A DNA stretch of 64,000 nucleotides from Rhizobium sp. EC-SD404 (GCF_902498825.1 NZ_LR701459.1:2465890-2529889); one strand, 5' to 3'; counted from the stretch's first letter, positions 16,743 through 28,772 are shown. Notes: generated by a model not told the origin, from the sequence alone. Numbers and translations: made by a program.

Positions 16743-17771
16743 GTTCTCGTCCACGACGAAACTCAGCTTGAACTGCACCCCGTCCGGCGGAAATGTCAGC
16801 GCCGCCTGCCCGCCGAGTTCCGGCCCTGCGCTGCGGCGAATGAGCGTCGTACCGAAACCCGCCGCTTCCGGCTCAACCACCGGCGGCCCGCCGCTTTCCT
16901 TCCACGTCATCTCGACCCGGCGTTCGCCATGGCGGTCGAGCGGGGCGGTCCAGGTCACGTCGACTCGGCCACTCGGCGTGGACAGCGCGCCGTATTTCGC
17001 GGCGTTCGTTCCGAGTTCGTGGATGATCAGGCCAAGCACCAGCGCCGAATTCGGCTGCAGATCCACCCTGCCTCCATCCATGACGATCTGGCGTGCATGC
17101 TTGCGCTGATAAGGCGCCAGAATGCGCTCGAGGACGTCGCGAAGCCCCGTGCTCGTCCAGTTCGCCTCGAAAAGAAGCGCATGGGCATCCGACATGGCGT
17201 GGATCCGGCCGAGCAACCGCTCTTCCAGGTCCTGCTTGGACACGCTGTGGCGCGCCGTGTTGCGGATAATGGAGGCGACGACGGCCAGCGTGTTCTTGAC
17301 GCGGTGGCTGAGTTCGTGAACCAGAAGGTCCTGCTGCTGGCGGGCGCGGCGCTGCTCTTCGCGCAGCCGCGCTTCGGCCAATGCGCGCTTCACGGCGGGT
17401 GCCAGCCGGATCAGGCGCTGTTTCAGCACGTAGTCGGTCGCGCCCTTGCGGAAGGATTCGATCGCGATCTCTTCACCAAGCACGCCAGATACGAAGATGA
17501 ACGGCGTCGCGGGCGCCATCTCCATCGCCATCTCGAGCGCCGCAAGGCCGTCGAAACCGGGCAGTGAATAGTCGCAGAGGATCACGTCGACAGCGTTGGA
17601 CCGCAGCGCTTCCTCGAAGTCGCTGCGCCCGACGGTCCGGAGGATTTCCACCGAGTCGCCGAGATCGTCCAGATGCTCCTGGATCAGGTCCGCATCGAAA
17701 TCGCTATCTTCGAGCAGAACGATCCGGGTGACGCGCGGATCGGCGCGTATGGGCTGCACGCTCATTTCCAT
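16722..17771 (-). CDS. Receiver-HWE histidine kinase
   Basis: The 349-residue protein has an N-terminal receiver domain (about 15-130, 'VILCDYSLPGFDG' with Asp67) and a C-terminal HWE-type kinase. The phospho-accepting block is 'VHELSHRVKNTLAVVASI' (His156), the N-box 'IIHELGTNAAKYGALS' and the W-x-E element 'MTWKESGGPPV' follow. An HWE kinase driven by a receiver suits a relay below another kinase. It overlaps the preceding single-domain receiver gene by 10 nt and is the last gene of the heme oxygenase-phytochrome operon. Its final codons are inside the terminator hairpin at 16704-16742. Confidence 0.9.
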   Translation of the reverse strand: MEMSVQPIRADPRVTRIVLLEDSDFDADLIQEHLDDLGDSVEILRTVGRSDFEEALRSNAVDVILCDYSLPGFDGLAALEMAMEMAPATPFIFVSGVLGEEIAIESFRKGATDYVLKQRLIRLAPAVKRALAEARLREEQRRARQQQDLLVHELSHRVKNTLAVVASIIRNTARHSVSKQDLEERLLGRIHAMSDAHALLFEANWTSTGLRDVLERILAPYQRKHARQIVMDGGRVDLQPNSALVLGLIIHELGTNAAKYGALSTPSGRVDVTWTAPLDRHGERRVEMTWKESGGPPVVEPEAAGFGTTLIRRSAGPELGGQAALTFPPDGVQFKLSFVVDENGHSRSL

Positions 17772-18217
17772 TCGAGATCACGCAGCGGAGCAGGTTCGTT
17801 GAGCAGCGCCCAGAACACGCCGAGATTGCTGATGGCTTCCATGAAAAGGCCGAATTCCACCGGCTTGACCACGAAGGCATTCACGCCGAGCTCGTAGCTC
17901 GCGATCAGGTCCTGTTCTTCACGCGACGAGGTAAGCATGACCACCGGCACGCGCTGCAGAAGCTGATGCGACTTGATCTTTTCCAGCACTTCGAGCCCAT
18001 CGATCTTCGGCAATTTGAGATCGAGCAGAACGACGGTGGGCTCGCCTTCGTTCCGGCCTTCGAACCGGCCCCGCCGAAAGAGATAGTCGAGCGCTTCTTC
18101 GCCATCACGGGCGACGACGATTTCGTTGACGATGTTGCATCGTTTCAGTGCTTCAAGCGTCAGTTCAAGGTCTTTGGGATTGTCTTCGACGAGCAGAATG
18201 GGACGATAATCAGTCAT
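17762..18217 (-). CDS. Single-domain response regulator (Rcp1-like)
   Basis: A 151-residue stand-alone receiver with the acidic pocket 'LLVEDNPKDLELTLEALK', phospho-acceptor Asp66 in 'VVLLDLKLPKIDGLEVL', 'VVMLTSSREEQD' and the conserved Lys in 'NAFVVKPVEF'. The 'EDNPKDLELT' start and the long alpha-2/beta-3 loop are typical of receivers paired with bacterial phytochromes. Its start overlaps the phytochrome 3' end by 8 nt and its 3' end overlaps the HWE kinase gene by 10 nt. The likely phosphodonor is the phytochrome, and the HWE kinase may share the relay. Confidence 0.92.
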   Translation of the reverse strand: MTDYRPILLVEDNPKDLELTLEALKRCNIVNEIVVARDGEEALDYLFRRGRFEGRNEGEPTVVLLDLKLPKIDGLEVLEKIKSHQLLQRVPVVMLTSSREEQDLIASYELGVNAFVVKPVEFGLFMEAISNLGVFWALLNEPAPLRDLEWK

Positions 18218-20420
18218 CAGTCCTTACCTTAAGAGGGAGGCTGAAACCGAACGTGGCACCCTCGCCCACGCTCCCTTCCGCCCAGACACGACCATTGTGG
18301 CGATCGATGATGCGTCGAACCAATGCAAGGCCAATTCCCGTCCCTTGGAAGTCCTCGGATCGCTGCAGGCGCTGGAACACGCCGAACAGCTTGCCAAGGT
18401 AAGCCATGTCAAAGCCGACACCATTGTCGGAAATCTGATAGCAAATCTCGTCGCCATCGCGCCACCCACGAATTGCAACCCGTGACACTTCTTCGCGCGC
18501 AGTATATTTGACAGCATTGTCGATGAGGTTTTGCCAAACCTGACGGATCAGCGTCGGGTCACCCTCGGCGGTAGGCAATGGTTCCACGTTCCATTCGATG
18601 GATCGGCGTTCCAACAGGCGCGTGGTCGACAGGCGCGCCTCCGCCACGATCTTGTCCATGTCGACGCTCTTCAGTGTCAGCTGCGTTCGCCCGAGATGCG
18701 AGAAGTTCAAAAGGTCGTCGACGAGACGCCCTGCGGCAACCGCTGATTCGGCGATGCTGTCGAGGTAATGGCGAGACTTGTCGTCAAGATCGTTGGACCG
18801 ACCTTTCAGCAGTTCGGAATAGCCGACGATATGGCGAAACGGCGCGCGCAGATCGTGGGAGACAGAATAGGAAAATGCCTCCAGCTCCTTGTTCGAGCGC
18901 TGGAGACTTTCCGAAAGATCGGCAAGCGCCTCCGCCTTGCGCAAAACGATGCCGACGATGGCAGAGCGCAGATCGCGGGCGGCATCGAGTTCGGCTTCAC
19001 GCCACGGTTCCGACTTCAGCCGCACCTGGTTCCGCCACGCCTGGAACGATTGGCGCGGGTGAATCCGCCCGGCCTCACGCACCACATCGTGGGGATCGCC
19101 GCCCCATGTCACCGTTTTCACGACTTCCGGGCGAAACCAGATCAGCCAGTGCGGATAGAGTTCGGAAATGCGCACGGCCAACAATCCACTGGCCCGTTCG
19201 GCGAAACGGTCGGCTCCCGGAATATGCGAGGCGAGCGAATCCGTATGGAATTCGCTGACTTCCTTCGCTTCGAGAAATGCGATGATCGCGTCGATCGCTT
19301 CCCGGTCGGGCGCTGCGCCGAACGATGCGACCTCGTCTTCCATGGCGAACGCCGCACCGGTCGCACCGCCATGGGCAAGCAACTGGTCTTCCGCCTCGGC
19401 AAACGCTGTGCGCAGATCGGTTTCGCGCGCCATGATTGCCAGCATCTGGCGCTGCAGGCCGCCGAGCGTCACGCGGAGACTGGCATCATCGAGACGAGCC
19501 TGCGCAGAAATGCGCGCCGAGAACGACTGCACGGCGAAATCGGCCGCTGCACGCACATTGGCATAGACGTCATGCGCGTCGCGGCTGTGGCAAGCCACCA
19601 ATCCCCACAACTCCCCGTCCACGAGGATCGATACCGACATCGATGCGCCGGTGCCCATGTTGCGCATGTATTCCAGATGGATCGGCGACACGCTTCGCAG
19701 CGTGGCAAGGCTGAGATCGAGCGGTTCGCGGCGAATCGGATCGAACGCCGGTTCAAGGGGCACCGGCGCATAGATCGCAGTGGGTATGAGCCGCAGACGG
19801 TTCGCCCGATAGAGGTCGCGCGCTTGCGGCGGAATGTCCTTGCTCGGAAAGCGCAGGCCCAGATAATTCGGCAAGGCACCATTGTTGGCCTCGCCGATCA
19901 CATGGCCGTTCCACTCCGGGTCGAACCGGTAGACCAGCGCCCGGTCGAACCCCGTGATGTCCTGTACGAACGCCGCCGTCTGGCGCGCCGACGCCTGCAG
20001 ATCGTCCATCGCGCTGTCGAGCAGCGTCTGCGAGAAGGCCTGCAGCCGCACGAACAGCGCCTCGATGGCCAGTTCTTCATTCTCGCCACGCGCTTCGAAC
20101 TCGACGATCAGGCGGCCCTGCGCATTGCTGTGCATCATCACGGTCAGTGTCCGGCCGCCGATTTCAAAGGGCTGCTGGAACCGATCGTCTTCCGAACGCG
20201 CCGACCAGTCGGCGATCGCCTCGCGCAGACGCTGAAGCGTGTCGGGCAATTCGCGCTGCACCACGATATCGTCGCCGAGAAATGCACTCGCATTAACACT
20301 TGCCTGAGTCACGACAAGCGTTTCCGCATCCATCACGATCATGGCGCCGTGAGGCTGGATGCTTCCCGGAATGCGGATGGGTTCGCTCGCGCAGATTTCG
20401 AGATCGCCATCATCGCTCAT
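18210..20420 (-). CDS. bphP: Bacteriophytochrome histidine kinase
   Basis: A 736-residue red/far-red photoreceptor kinase with PAS, GAF, PHY, HisKA and HATPase domains in order. Cys10 lies just before 'EPIRIPGSIQPHG', the usual place of the cysteine that binds biliverdin in bacterial phytochromes. The GAF part has 'FPSKDIPPQARDLYRANR' (a PASDIP-type block) and 'SPIHLEYMRNMGTGASMSVS' with the chromophore-contacting His. The kinase has the H-box 'SYSVSHDLRAPFRHIVGYSE', the N-box 'NLIDNAVKYT' and 'GTGIGLALVRRIIDRH'. Its start overlaps the heme oxygenase stop (ATGA), so enzyme and chromoprotein are made together. Confidence 0.95.
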   Translation of the reverse strand: MSDDGDLEICASEPIRIPGSIQPHGAMIVMDAETLVVTQASVNASAFLGDDIVVQRELPDTLQRLREAIADWSARSEDDRFQQPFEIGGRTLTVMMHSNAQGRLIVEFEARGENEELAIEALFVRLQAFSQTLLDSAMDDLQASARQTAAFVQDITGFDRALVYRFDPEWNGHVIGEANNGALPNYLGLRFPSKDIPPQARDLYRANRLRLIPTAIYAPVPLEPAFDPIRREPLDLSLATLRSVSPIHLEYMRNMGTGASMSVSILVDGELWGLVACHSRDAHDVYANVRAAADFAVQSFSARISAQARLDDASLRVTLGGLQRQMLAIMARETDLRTAFAEAEDQLLAHGGATGAAFAMEDEVASFGAAPDREAIDAIIAFLEAKEVSEFHTDSLASHIPGADRFAERASGLLAVRISELYPHWLIWFRPEVVKTVTWGGDPHDVVREAGRIHPRQSFQAWRNQVRLKSEPWREAELDAARDLRSAIVGIVLRKAEALADLSESLQRSNKELEAFSYSVSHDLRAPFRHIVGYSELLKGRSNDLDDKSRHYLDSIAESAVAAGRLVDDLLNFSHLGRTQLTLKSVDMDKIVAEARLSTTRLLERRSIEWNVEPLPTAEGDPTLIRQVWQNLIDNAVKYTAREEVSRVAIRGWRDGDEICYQISDNGVGFDMAYLGKLFGVFQRLQRSEDFQGTGIGLALVRRIIDRHNGRVWAEGSVGEGATFGFSLPLKVRTDD

Positions 20421-21070
20421 GGCTTCTGCCTCGCGAACCAGCCTTCGAGACGTTGGAAGGTCGCATCTGCAGAGGCCAGAACTTTCGGCTTCATCCGCTG
20501 CGGCAGCGCATCGAGCGCTGCTTGCGTCTCGCGCCAGAGCGCCTCGCCATCCTCGCTTTGCAGAGAACTCAGCCCTTCAGGCGGATACCAGTCGTTGCCG
20601 CACGCCCATTGATCGATGTAGCGCCCGCCCGCCCGAGATCCCTCCAGCACATAGAGTATGCCGTAGCCCTCTTCGGTCGATGGGGTTGGCATGACGATAT
20701 CGTAGGCAACCGGCTCCTCATCGCCGCCAAGGCGCATCAGATCGGTCCGCATGAGATCGGCTCTCTGCCGCGCCGCCAGAAAGGCTTGATCGATCCCACA
20801 GGCAAGCAGCCAGCGCTCATGCGCGGACTGGAAGCCATGCATCTTCTCGAAAAACCTCACGAGGCTTCGGCGATCGATGGACCGGGCGTTTAGGCCGGCG
20901 GCACGTTCTGTCTGCTTGTGCGCGCGGGCCGTATGGTGCCGAAGCTGTCGCGAAAGGCTTTCCGGCGCCACCTCACCGGCCGAAGAAGTGGCAGTGGCTG
21001 AAAGAGTTGCCAGCAGCGTCATCTGAGCAGTCACCGCCGTGTTTTGAGAGCATTGCGACCAGACCGGCAT
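20417..21070 (-). CDS. bphO: Biliverdin-producing heme oxygenase (BphO/HmuO type)
   Basis: Heme oxygenase opens heme to biliverdin, the chromophore of the phytochrome encoded immediately downstream (ATGA overlap at 20417-20420). The protein contains 'LRHHTARAHKQTERAAGLN' with the predicted proximal His, and 'YGILYVLEGSRAGGRYIDQW' with the distal-helix Gly-rich segment. Both are diagnostic. The start is uncertain: the ATG at 21070 gives 217 residues, while an internal ATG at 21022 gives 201, nearer the family norm. Neither has a strong ribosome-binding site. This is the first gene of the light-sensing operon. Confidence 0.9.
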   Translation of the reverse strand: MPVWSQCSQNTAVTAQMTLLATLSATATSSAGEVAPESLSRQLRHHTARAHKQTERAAGLNARSIDRRSLVRFFEKMHGFQSAHERWLLACGIDQAFLAARQRADLMRTDLMRLGGDEEPVAYDIVMPTPSTEEGYGILYVLEGSRAGGRYIDQWACGNDWYPPEGLSSLQSEDGEALWRETQAALDALPQRMKPKVLASADATFQRLEGWFARQKP

Positions 21071-21217
21071 CAATGCACGGCGGAACTTTCAGGTGACATG
21101 ATGGAGCACCTGACGGCTATCGATACAGGGTTTCATCCGACCGACGCAACCCGACCGCATTACATTCGAGACAGCTTAATTGAAGCGCCGACCCTGCCGA
21201 AATTGCCGTCTTAAATA

Positions 21218-22531
21218 TCATCGAGCCTGACGTTCCCGCCGTTTCGAAGCCCAGAAATCCAGCCGCTTGCGGATCTCGCGTTCGAACCCGCGCTCCGGCG
21301 GATCGTAGAAGCGCGTTCCGCTCAATGCGTCCGGCAGATAGGTTTGTCCGGAAAAGGCGTCCGGCGCATCGTGGTCGTATTCATAGCCGCTGCCGTAGCC
21401 TTCTTCCTTCATGAGCTTCGTCGGCGCGTTCAGAATGTGCTTTGGCGGCAGCAGCGACCCGTGTTCCTTGGCAGCCCGCATCGCCGCCTTGAACGCCACA
21501 TAGACGCCGTTGGATTTCGGCGCCGTGGCGATGTAGACGCAGGCTTCCGCCAGCGCCAGCTCGCCTTCCGGCGACCCCAGATAATCGTAGGCGTCCTTCG
21601 CCGCATTGGCGACGACCAGCGCCTGCGGGTCGGCAAGCCCCACATCCTCCGATGCCATGCGCAGGAGCCGTCGACCGATATAGAGCGGGTCTTCGCCCGC
21701 ATCGAACATCCGCGCCAGATAGTAGAGCGCTGCATCCGGGTCCGATCCCCGCACCGATTTGTGCAGGGCGGAGATCAGATTGTAGTGCCCGTCCTGACCC
21801 TTGTCGTAGACCGGCGCCCGCCGCTGCACGATCTGCTGCAGCGTCTCCGCGTCGACTTCCTCGCCGGGGCTCGCTGCGCGCCACACCTCTTCTGCAAGCG
21901 TCAGGATCGCGCGTCCGTCGCCGTCCGCCATGCGCAGCATGATCGCGCGCGCCTCCGCCGTCACCGGCAAGGCGCGGCCCTCCGCCTCCTCTGCACGCGT
22001 CAGAAGCTGGGAAAGGCTGTCGGCATCATGGGAGCGAAAGGAAAGAACCCGGGCACGCGACAAAAGAGCGGCGTTGAGTTCGAAAGACGGGTTCTCCGTC
22101 GTCGCCCCGATCAGCACCACCGTTCCGTCTTCCATGACCGGCAGAAAGCTGTCCTGCTGCGCCCTGTTGAAGCGGTGGATTTCGTCGACGAAGAGCAGCG
22201 TCTGCCGGCCAGACATGCGCCGGGCACGGGCCGTCTCGAACACCTTTTTCAGGTCCGCGACGCCCGAGAAGATCGCCGAGATCTGCTCGAAGGCGAGTTC
22301 CGTCTCGCCGGCAAGCAGACGAGCGACGGTGGTCTTGCCGGTGCCGGGCGGCCCCCAGAAGATCATGGACCCCAGCGAACCGGAGCGGATCATGCGGGTG
22401 AGCGCGCCATCGGGCCCTGTGAGATGCGACTGGCCGGTCACCTCGCCCAGCGATTTCGGCCGCAACCGATCCGCCAGCGGCCTCGGCGTGCCGCCGGTCG
22501 GATCGAGGCCATGGGTGAAGAGGTCGGACAT
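21218..22531 (-). CDS. rarA: Replication-associated recombination protein A (AAA+ ATPase)
   Basis: A clamp-loader-like AAA+ ATPase that acts at stalled replication forks. The 437-residue protein has Walker A 'GPPGTGKT' (residues 60-67), Walker B 'LLFVDEIHRFNRAQQD', sensor 1 'VLIGATTENPSFELNAALLS' and the C-terminal MgsA/WHIP-type domain including 'DPDAALYYLARMFDAGEDP'. It follows a Deg-type protease gene on the same strand, separated by a 69-nt gap containing a palindromic repeat. About 147 nt separates it from bphO downstream. Confidence 0.95.
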   Translation of the reverse strand: MSDLFTHGLDPTGGTPRPLADRLRPKSLGEVTGQSHLTGPDGALTRMIRSGSLGSMIFWGPPGTGKTTVARLLAGETELAFEQISAIFSGVADLKKVFETARARRMSGRQTLLFVDEIHRFNRAQQDSFLPVMEDGTVVLIGATTENPSFELNAALLSRARVLSFRSHDADSLSQLLTRAEEAEGRALPVTAEARAIMLRMADGDGRAILTLAEEVWRAASPGEEVDAETLQQIVQRRAPVYDKGQDGHYNLISALHKSVRGSDPDAALYYLARMFDAGEDPLYIGRRLLRMASEDVGLADPQALVVANAAKDAYDYLGSPEGELALAEACVYIATAPKSNGVYVAFKAAMRAAKEHGSLLPPKHILNAPTKLMKEEGYGSGYEYDHDAPDAFSGQTYLPDALSGTRFYDPPERGFEREIRKRLDFWASKRRERQAR

Positions 22532-22545
22532 GCGGATGTCTCTAC

Positions 22546-22600
22546 AGCGTTTCCAGGTGAAGTGGGTACCGGTTCACCTGGAAACGCGACAAATCAAAAA
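22546..22600. repeat. RIME-like palindromic repeat, copy 1
   Basis: The arms GCGTTTCCAGGTGAA (22547-22561) and TTCACCTGGAAACGC (22573-22587) are perfectly complementary over 15 bp around GTGGGTACCGG, followed by the conserved tail 'GACAAATCAAAAACT'. The same consensus recurs at 24839 and 40529. It fills the gap between the Deg protease gene and rarA. Rhizobial genomes carry such intergenic mosaic elements; this copy lacks the second half of the unit. Confidence 0.8.
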
Positions 22601-24112
22601 CTAGCGGATGAACTGGCGCATCAGATTGCCGCCGCGGTCGATATCGAAGCGCCAGAGCCCCGCTCCGGCCTCCAGGATCTGCGCCAGCTGGTCGGGGCTG
22701 GTGATGTCGTTGCCGTTGACGGCGACCACGATGTCGCCGGGCCGCAGACCGTAGCGGGCGGCCGGCGAGCTGCCGTCCACATCGAGCACGACGACGCCGC
22801 CTTCAGGGCGCGAACGCAACCGCAGCCGCTGCGACACAGCGGGCGTGATGACAGCCACCACGGCGCCTGCCAGCGGGTTGCTGCCGGAGATCAGCAATTC
22901 GCTGGTTTCCGGCGGCGCCTCCAGCGCAACCTCGATCGTCTTCGTCTCGCCGCGCGACAGCACTTCCATCTGGGCCGTGCCGCCGATGCCGGCCGTCGCC
23001 AGCCGGTAACCCACCGCGTCCGGGTGCTCCACCGCCCGGCCATTGACGGCCGTCACGATGTCGCCGGGCAGAAGCCCCGCTGCAGCCGCAGGGCTGTCGT
23101 CCTGCACGTCGTTGACCAGCGCGCCGGAGATGCGGGGCGCACCGAGCGCTTCGGCGATATCGGCCGTCACCGGTTCGAAGGTCGCTCCGATGAAGGGCCG
23201 GACGAACGTGTCGTTGCCGGTCTCGGCCGCAGCCGCGACCGCGCGCACCATGTTCGCGGGGATGGCGAAGCCGATGCCGTTCGACCCGCCCGAGCGCGAG
23301 AAGATCGCCGTATTGATGCCGATGAGATTGCCTTCCATGTCGATCAGCGCGCCGCCGGAATTGCCCGGATTGATCGCCGCATCCGTCTGGATGAAGAAGC
23401 CGAAATCGGAAATGCCGACCTGGTTGCGCGCCAGCGCCGAGACGATGCCGCTCGTCACCGTCTGTCCGACGCCGAACGGGTTGCCGATGGCGAGCACCAG
23501 ATCGCCGACCTCGACCGCATCGGAATCGCCGAGCGGCAACGTCTCGAACTCGACTTCCGCATCGATCTTCAGAATGGCCAGGTCGATCGTCTCGTCCCTC
23601 AGGATGATCTCGCTCGCATATTCACGCCCGTCGGAAAACGCGATGCGGACCTGGTCCGCGCCATCGATCACATGGTTGTTGGTGATCACGACGCCGGATG
23701 GATCGATGATCACGCCGGAGCCGAGCGACGACTGTCGCTGCGAGCGATGCGGCATCTGCTGGCCGAAGAAGCGCTCGAAGAACGGATCGCCTTCAAACGG
23801 CGAACGCTGCCGCACTTCCCGCTCCGCATAGACGTTGACGACGGCCGGTGCCGTCTGGCGCACGAGCGGAGCAAAGGAAAGCTGCATCTCTTCGCGGCTT
23901 TCCGGCAGGCGCGTCGTCTCCTGTTCCGGCGCATTCTCACGAGCCGCGTCGCCGCGTGGCGCACCGCCGAGCAGATTGTCCAGCAGCCCCTCGAGAGGGC
24001 GCCCGGTACCGCTATCACTTTGCCCCTCCTGGGCGTTCTGGGCCATGACCGGGCTCAAGCCGACCATCACGGCCAAGCTCAGAACGGAGAACAGTCGGAC
24101 CAGCTTCTGCAT
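22601..24112 (-). CDS. DegP/DegQ-type periplasmic serine protease
   Basis: The 503-residue periplasmic protease/chaperone has a signal peptide ('MQKLVRLFSVLSLAVMVGLS', cleaved after VMAQ or nearby) and the catalytic triad His147 ('VVITNNHVIDGAD'), Asp177 ('ETIDLAILKID') and Ser252 ('INPGNSGGALID'). Two PDZ domains follow (about 285-375 and 400-495, the second with 'YGLRPGDIVVAVNGNDI'). An ATG 99 nt upstream would mask the signal peptide, so the ATG at 24112, with GGAG upstream, is chosen. It precedes rarA on the same strand; it could equally be called DegQ or MucD. Confidence 0.92.
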   Translation of the reverse strand: MQKLVRLFSVLSLAVMVGLSPVMAQNAQEGQSDSGTGRPLEGLLDNLLGGAPRGDAARENAPEQETTRLPESREEMQLSFAPLVRQTAPAVVNVYAEREVRQRSPFEGDPFFERFFGQQMPHRSQRQSSLGSGVIIDPSGVVITNNHVIDGADQVRIAFSDGREYASEIILRDETIDLAILKIDAEVEFETLPLGDSDAVEVGDLVLAIGNPFGVGQTVTSGIVSALARNQVGISDFGFFIQTDAAINPGNSGGALIDMEGNLIGINTAIFSRSGGSNGIGFAIPANMVRAVAAAAETGNDTFVRPFIGATFEPVTADIAEALGAPRISGALVNDVQDDSPAAAAGLLPGDIVTAVNGRAVEHPDAVGYRLATAGIGGTAQMEVLSRGETKTIEVALEAPPETSELLISGSNPLAGAVVAVITPAVSQRLRLRSRPEGGVVVLDVDGSSPAARYGLRPGDIVVAVNGNDITSPDQLAQILEAGAGLWRFDIDRGGNLMRQFIR

Positions 24113-24331
24113 CGTTGCAAATCTCCAGGAGGAATCGTTCGATTGATAGGTGGCATGGATGGCTGAAACAAGGAAAGCAGTCTCTCCGCGCATCAGATCG
24201 TCGCGAGCCACGTGCCACTAAAGGCGCGCGTGAAAATGTGATCGACCCGGAATGGCTTCCGTATGCCCCGCCGCCGAGTTCGGTGATATGATCGTGGCCG
24301 TGAATTAGCGTCTTCTTCGATGGAGGATCCT

Positions 24332-24772
24332 ATGAAGCATGAAAACCCCGATATCATGGAACTGGAAGCCAGGCCGCTTGCGCACAAAGCGCCGAGCATG
24401 AATCGGCGTGCGCGCGTCGCCCGCTGGGCAGCCTGCCTCGAAGCCCATGAAGGTCCGCTCGCAGCACTCCGGCAAATCGAGTTCATGGCACCCGAACTGC
24501 GCCGGGCCTACCGCGACCCGGTCTCGCCGCTCACCGTTGCCTTCAAAGACCCGGTGCTGCGGCAGGAGGGACTGGCCGGCGATACGCTCGGCGACGTCAT
24601 GGACTTCTTCGACATGACGCACGAGGACACGCACCGCCTGCTCTGCGACTGCCACTATCACGGTACGATGACGGGCCCCGGCCTCGCCGGCAGGCTGCGC
24701 CAATATGCCGGCAAACGCGAGGCGGGCTCGCTTTGGCAACGCGCGCAAAGCGTGCTGTCCGGTCGGGCCTGA
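24332..24772 (+). CDS. Hypothetical protein
   Basis: A 146-residue basic protein, divergent from the Deg protease gene. The ATG at 24332 has GGAGG 5-6 nt upstream; an ATG 12 nt earlier lies within that site. The sequence includes 'LGDVMDFFDMTHEDTHRLLC', followed by 'CDCHYHG' with clustered Cys and His residues that could bind a metal, and a basic C-terminus. No signal peptide or membrane segment is seen. I do not recognise a family. A hairpin at 24805-24832 follows it. Confidence 0.6.
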   Translation: MKHENPDIMELEARPLAHKAPSMNRRARVARWAACLEAHEGPLAALRQIEFMAPELRRAYRDPVSPLTVAFKDPVLRQEGLAGDTLGDVMDFFDMTHEDTHRLLCDCHYHGTMTGPGLAGRLRQYAGKREAGSLWQRAQSVLSGRA

Positions 24773-24804
24773 CGCGAAGCGTCACGAACGTTGCAGCGGA
24801 GATT

Positions 24805-24832
24805 GCGGCGGCAGCGCGATAGCTGCCTCCGC
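24805..24832 (+). terminator. Hairpin after the 24332 gene
   Basis: Arms GCGGCGGCAGC and GCTGCCTCCGC pair with one mismatch around GCGATA, about 32 nt after the stop codon. It lacks a T-tract, so intrinsic termination is only likely. Confidence 0.4.
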
Positions 24833-24838
24833 ACCTGA

Positions 24839-24938
24839 AGCGTTTCCAGGTCAAGTGGATACCGGTTGACCGTTCCGAAACGCGCCAAATCAAAATCTGA
24901 GTGCAATTGAGCGATTCAAAGAAAAGCGAAATTGCTCT
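24839..24938. repeat. RIME-like palindromic repeat, copy 2
   Basis: The unit opens AGCGTTTCCAGGTCAAGTGG, passes through ACCGGTTGACCG and CCGAAACGCGCCAAATCAAAA, and continues with a second imperfect hairpin (GAGTGCAATT ... AATTGCTCT) containing GATTCAAAGAAAAGCGAAAT. It matches copy 3 along its length and copy 1 over the first half. It lies between the 24332 gene and dnaE, which converge. Confidence 0.82.
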
Positions 24939-24948
24939 CTGGCTGCGC

Positions 24949-28422
<3,474 letters not shown>

Positions 28423-28629
28423 ACCGCCACACCCGCTCGATCAGAAAATTTCGAGGCGCGTTCGTGCACATGGGTCAGCCATGCGTCTGAACAGAATCGC
28501 CTTCCCGATAGTCGGCATGCGGTCGAGGCCTGTCCACCCACGGAGGGCGGAAACCGCCATCCGAGAAACTTGTCCCCACCATCCACAGGCATCAGCGGCC
28601 TAGAGAGGGTCGGCAGCGGGGTTCGCTGA

Positions 28630-28713
28630 TCACATCGCCATGAGGACGACGGAGAAACCGGCAATGAAGACAGACATGGAGGCTAGCGCGGCAACATCAC
28701 GAAGCATGATCAT
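28630..28713 (-). CDS. 27-residue membrane micropeptide, predicted SOS-controlled
   Basis: An ATG at 28713 opens a 28-codon frame (TGA at 28630-28632) behind an excellent Shine-Dalgarno AGGAGA (28721-28726, 7-nt spacing). The peptide starts 'MIMLRDVAALASM' and is otherwise almost wholly hydrophobic with one Gly, enough for a single membrane helix. A sigma70-like promoter with a perfect alphaproteobacterial LexA box between its elements lies just upstream. A short hydrophobic peptide under LexA control recalls SidA of Caulobacter, a 29-residue SOS-induced inhibitor of division. That analogy is inferred from size, hydrophobicity and promoter, not from sequence alignment. Confidence 0.7.
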   Translation of the reverse strand: MIMLRDVAALASMSVFIAGFSVVLMAM

Positions 28714-28743
28714 CTGGATATCTCCTTTTCCTTATCTGATCTC

Positions 28744-28772
28744 ACTATGTTCTGTTTTTGTTCTCTTGTAAA
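28744..28772 (-). promoter_or_regulatory. SOS promoter: -35, LexA box GTTC-N7-GTTC, -10
   Basis: On the minus strand TTTACA (28767-28772) and CATAGT (28744-28749) form -35 and -10 elements with a 17-nt spacer. Within the promoter lies GTTC-TGTTTTT-GTTC (28749-28763, plus-strand reading), the direct-repeat LexA operator known from alphaproteobacteria. Predicted transcription starts about 25 nt before the micropeptide ATG at 28713. Confidence 0.75.

Noticed and set aside
21344..24166. A 940-codon open frame on the plus strand opposite rarA and the Deg protease
   Set aside because: It runs antisense through two clearly homologous genes and its translation is low-complexity Arg/His/Asp-rich, as expected from the antisense of high-GC coding sequence.
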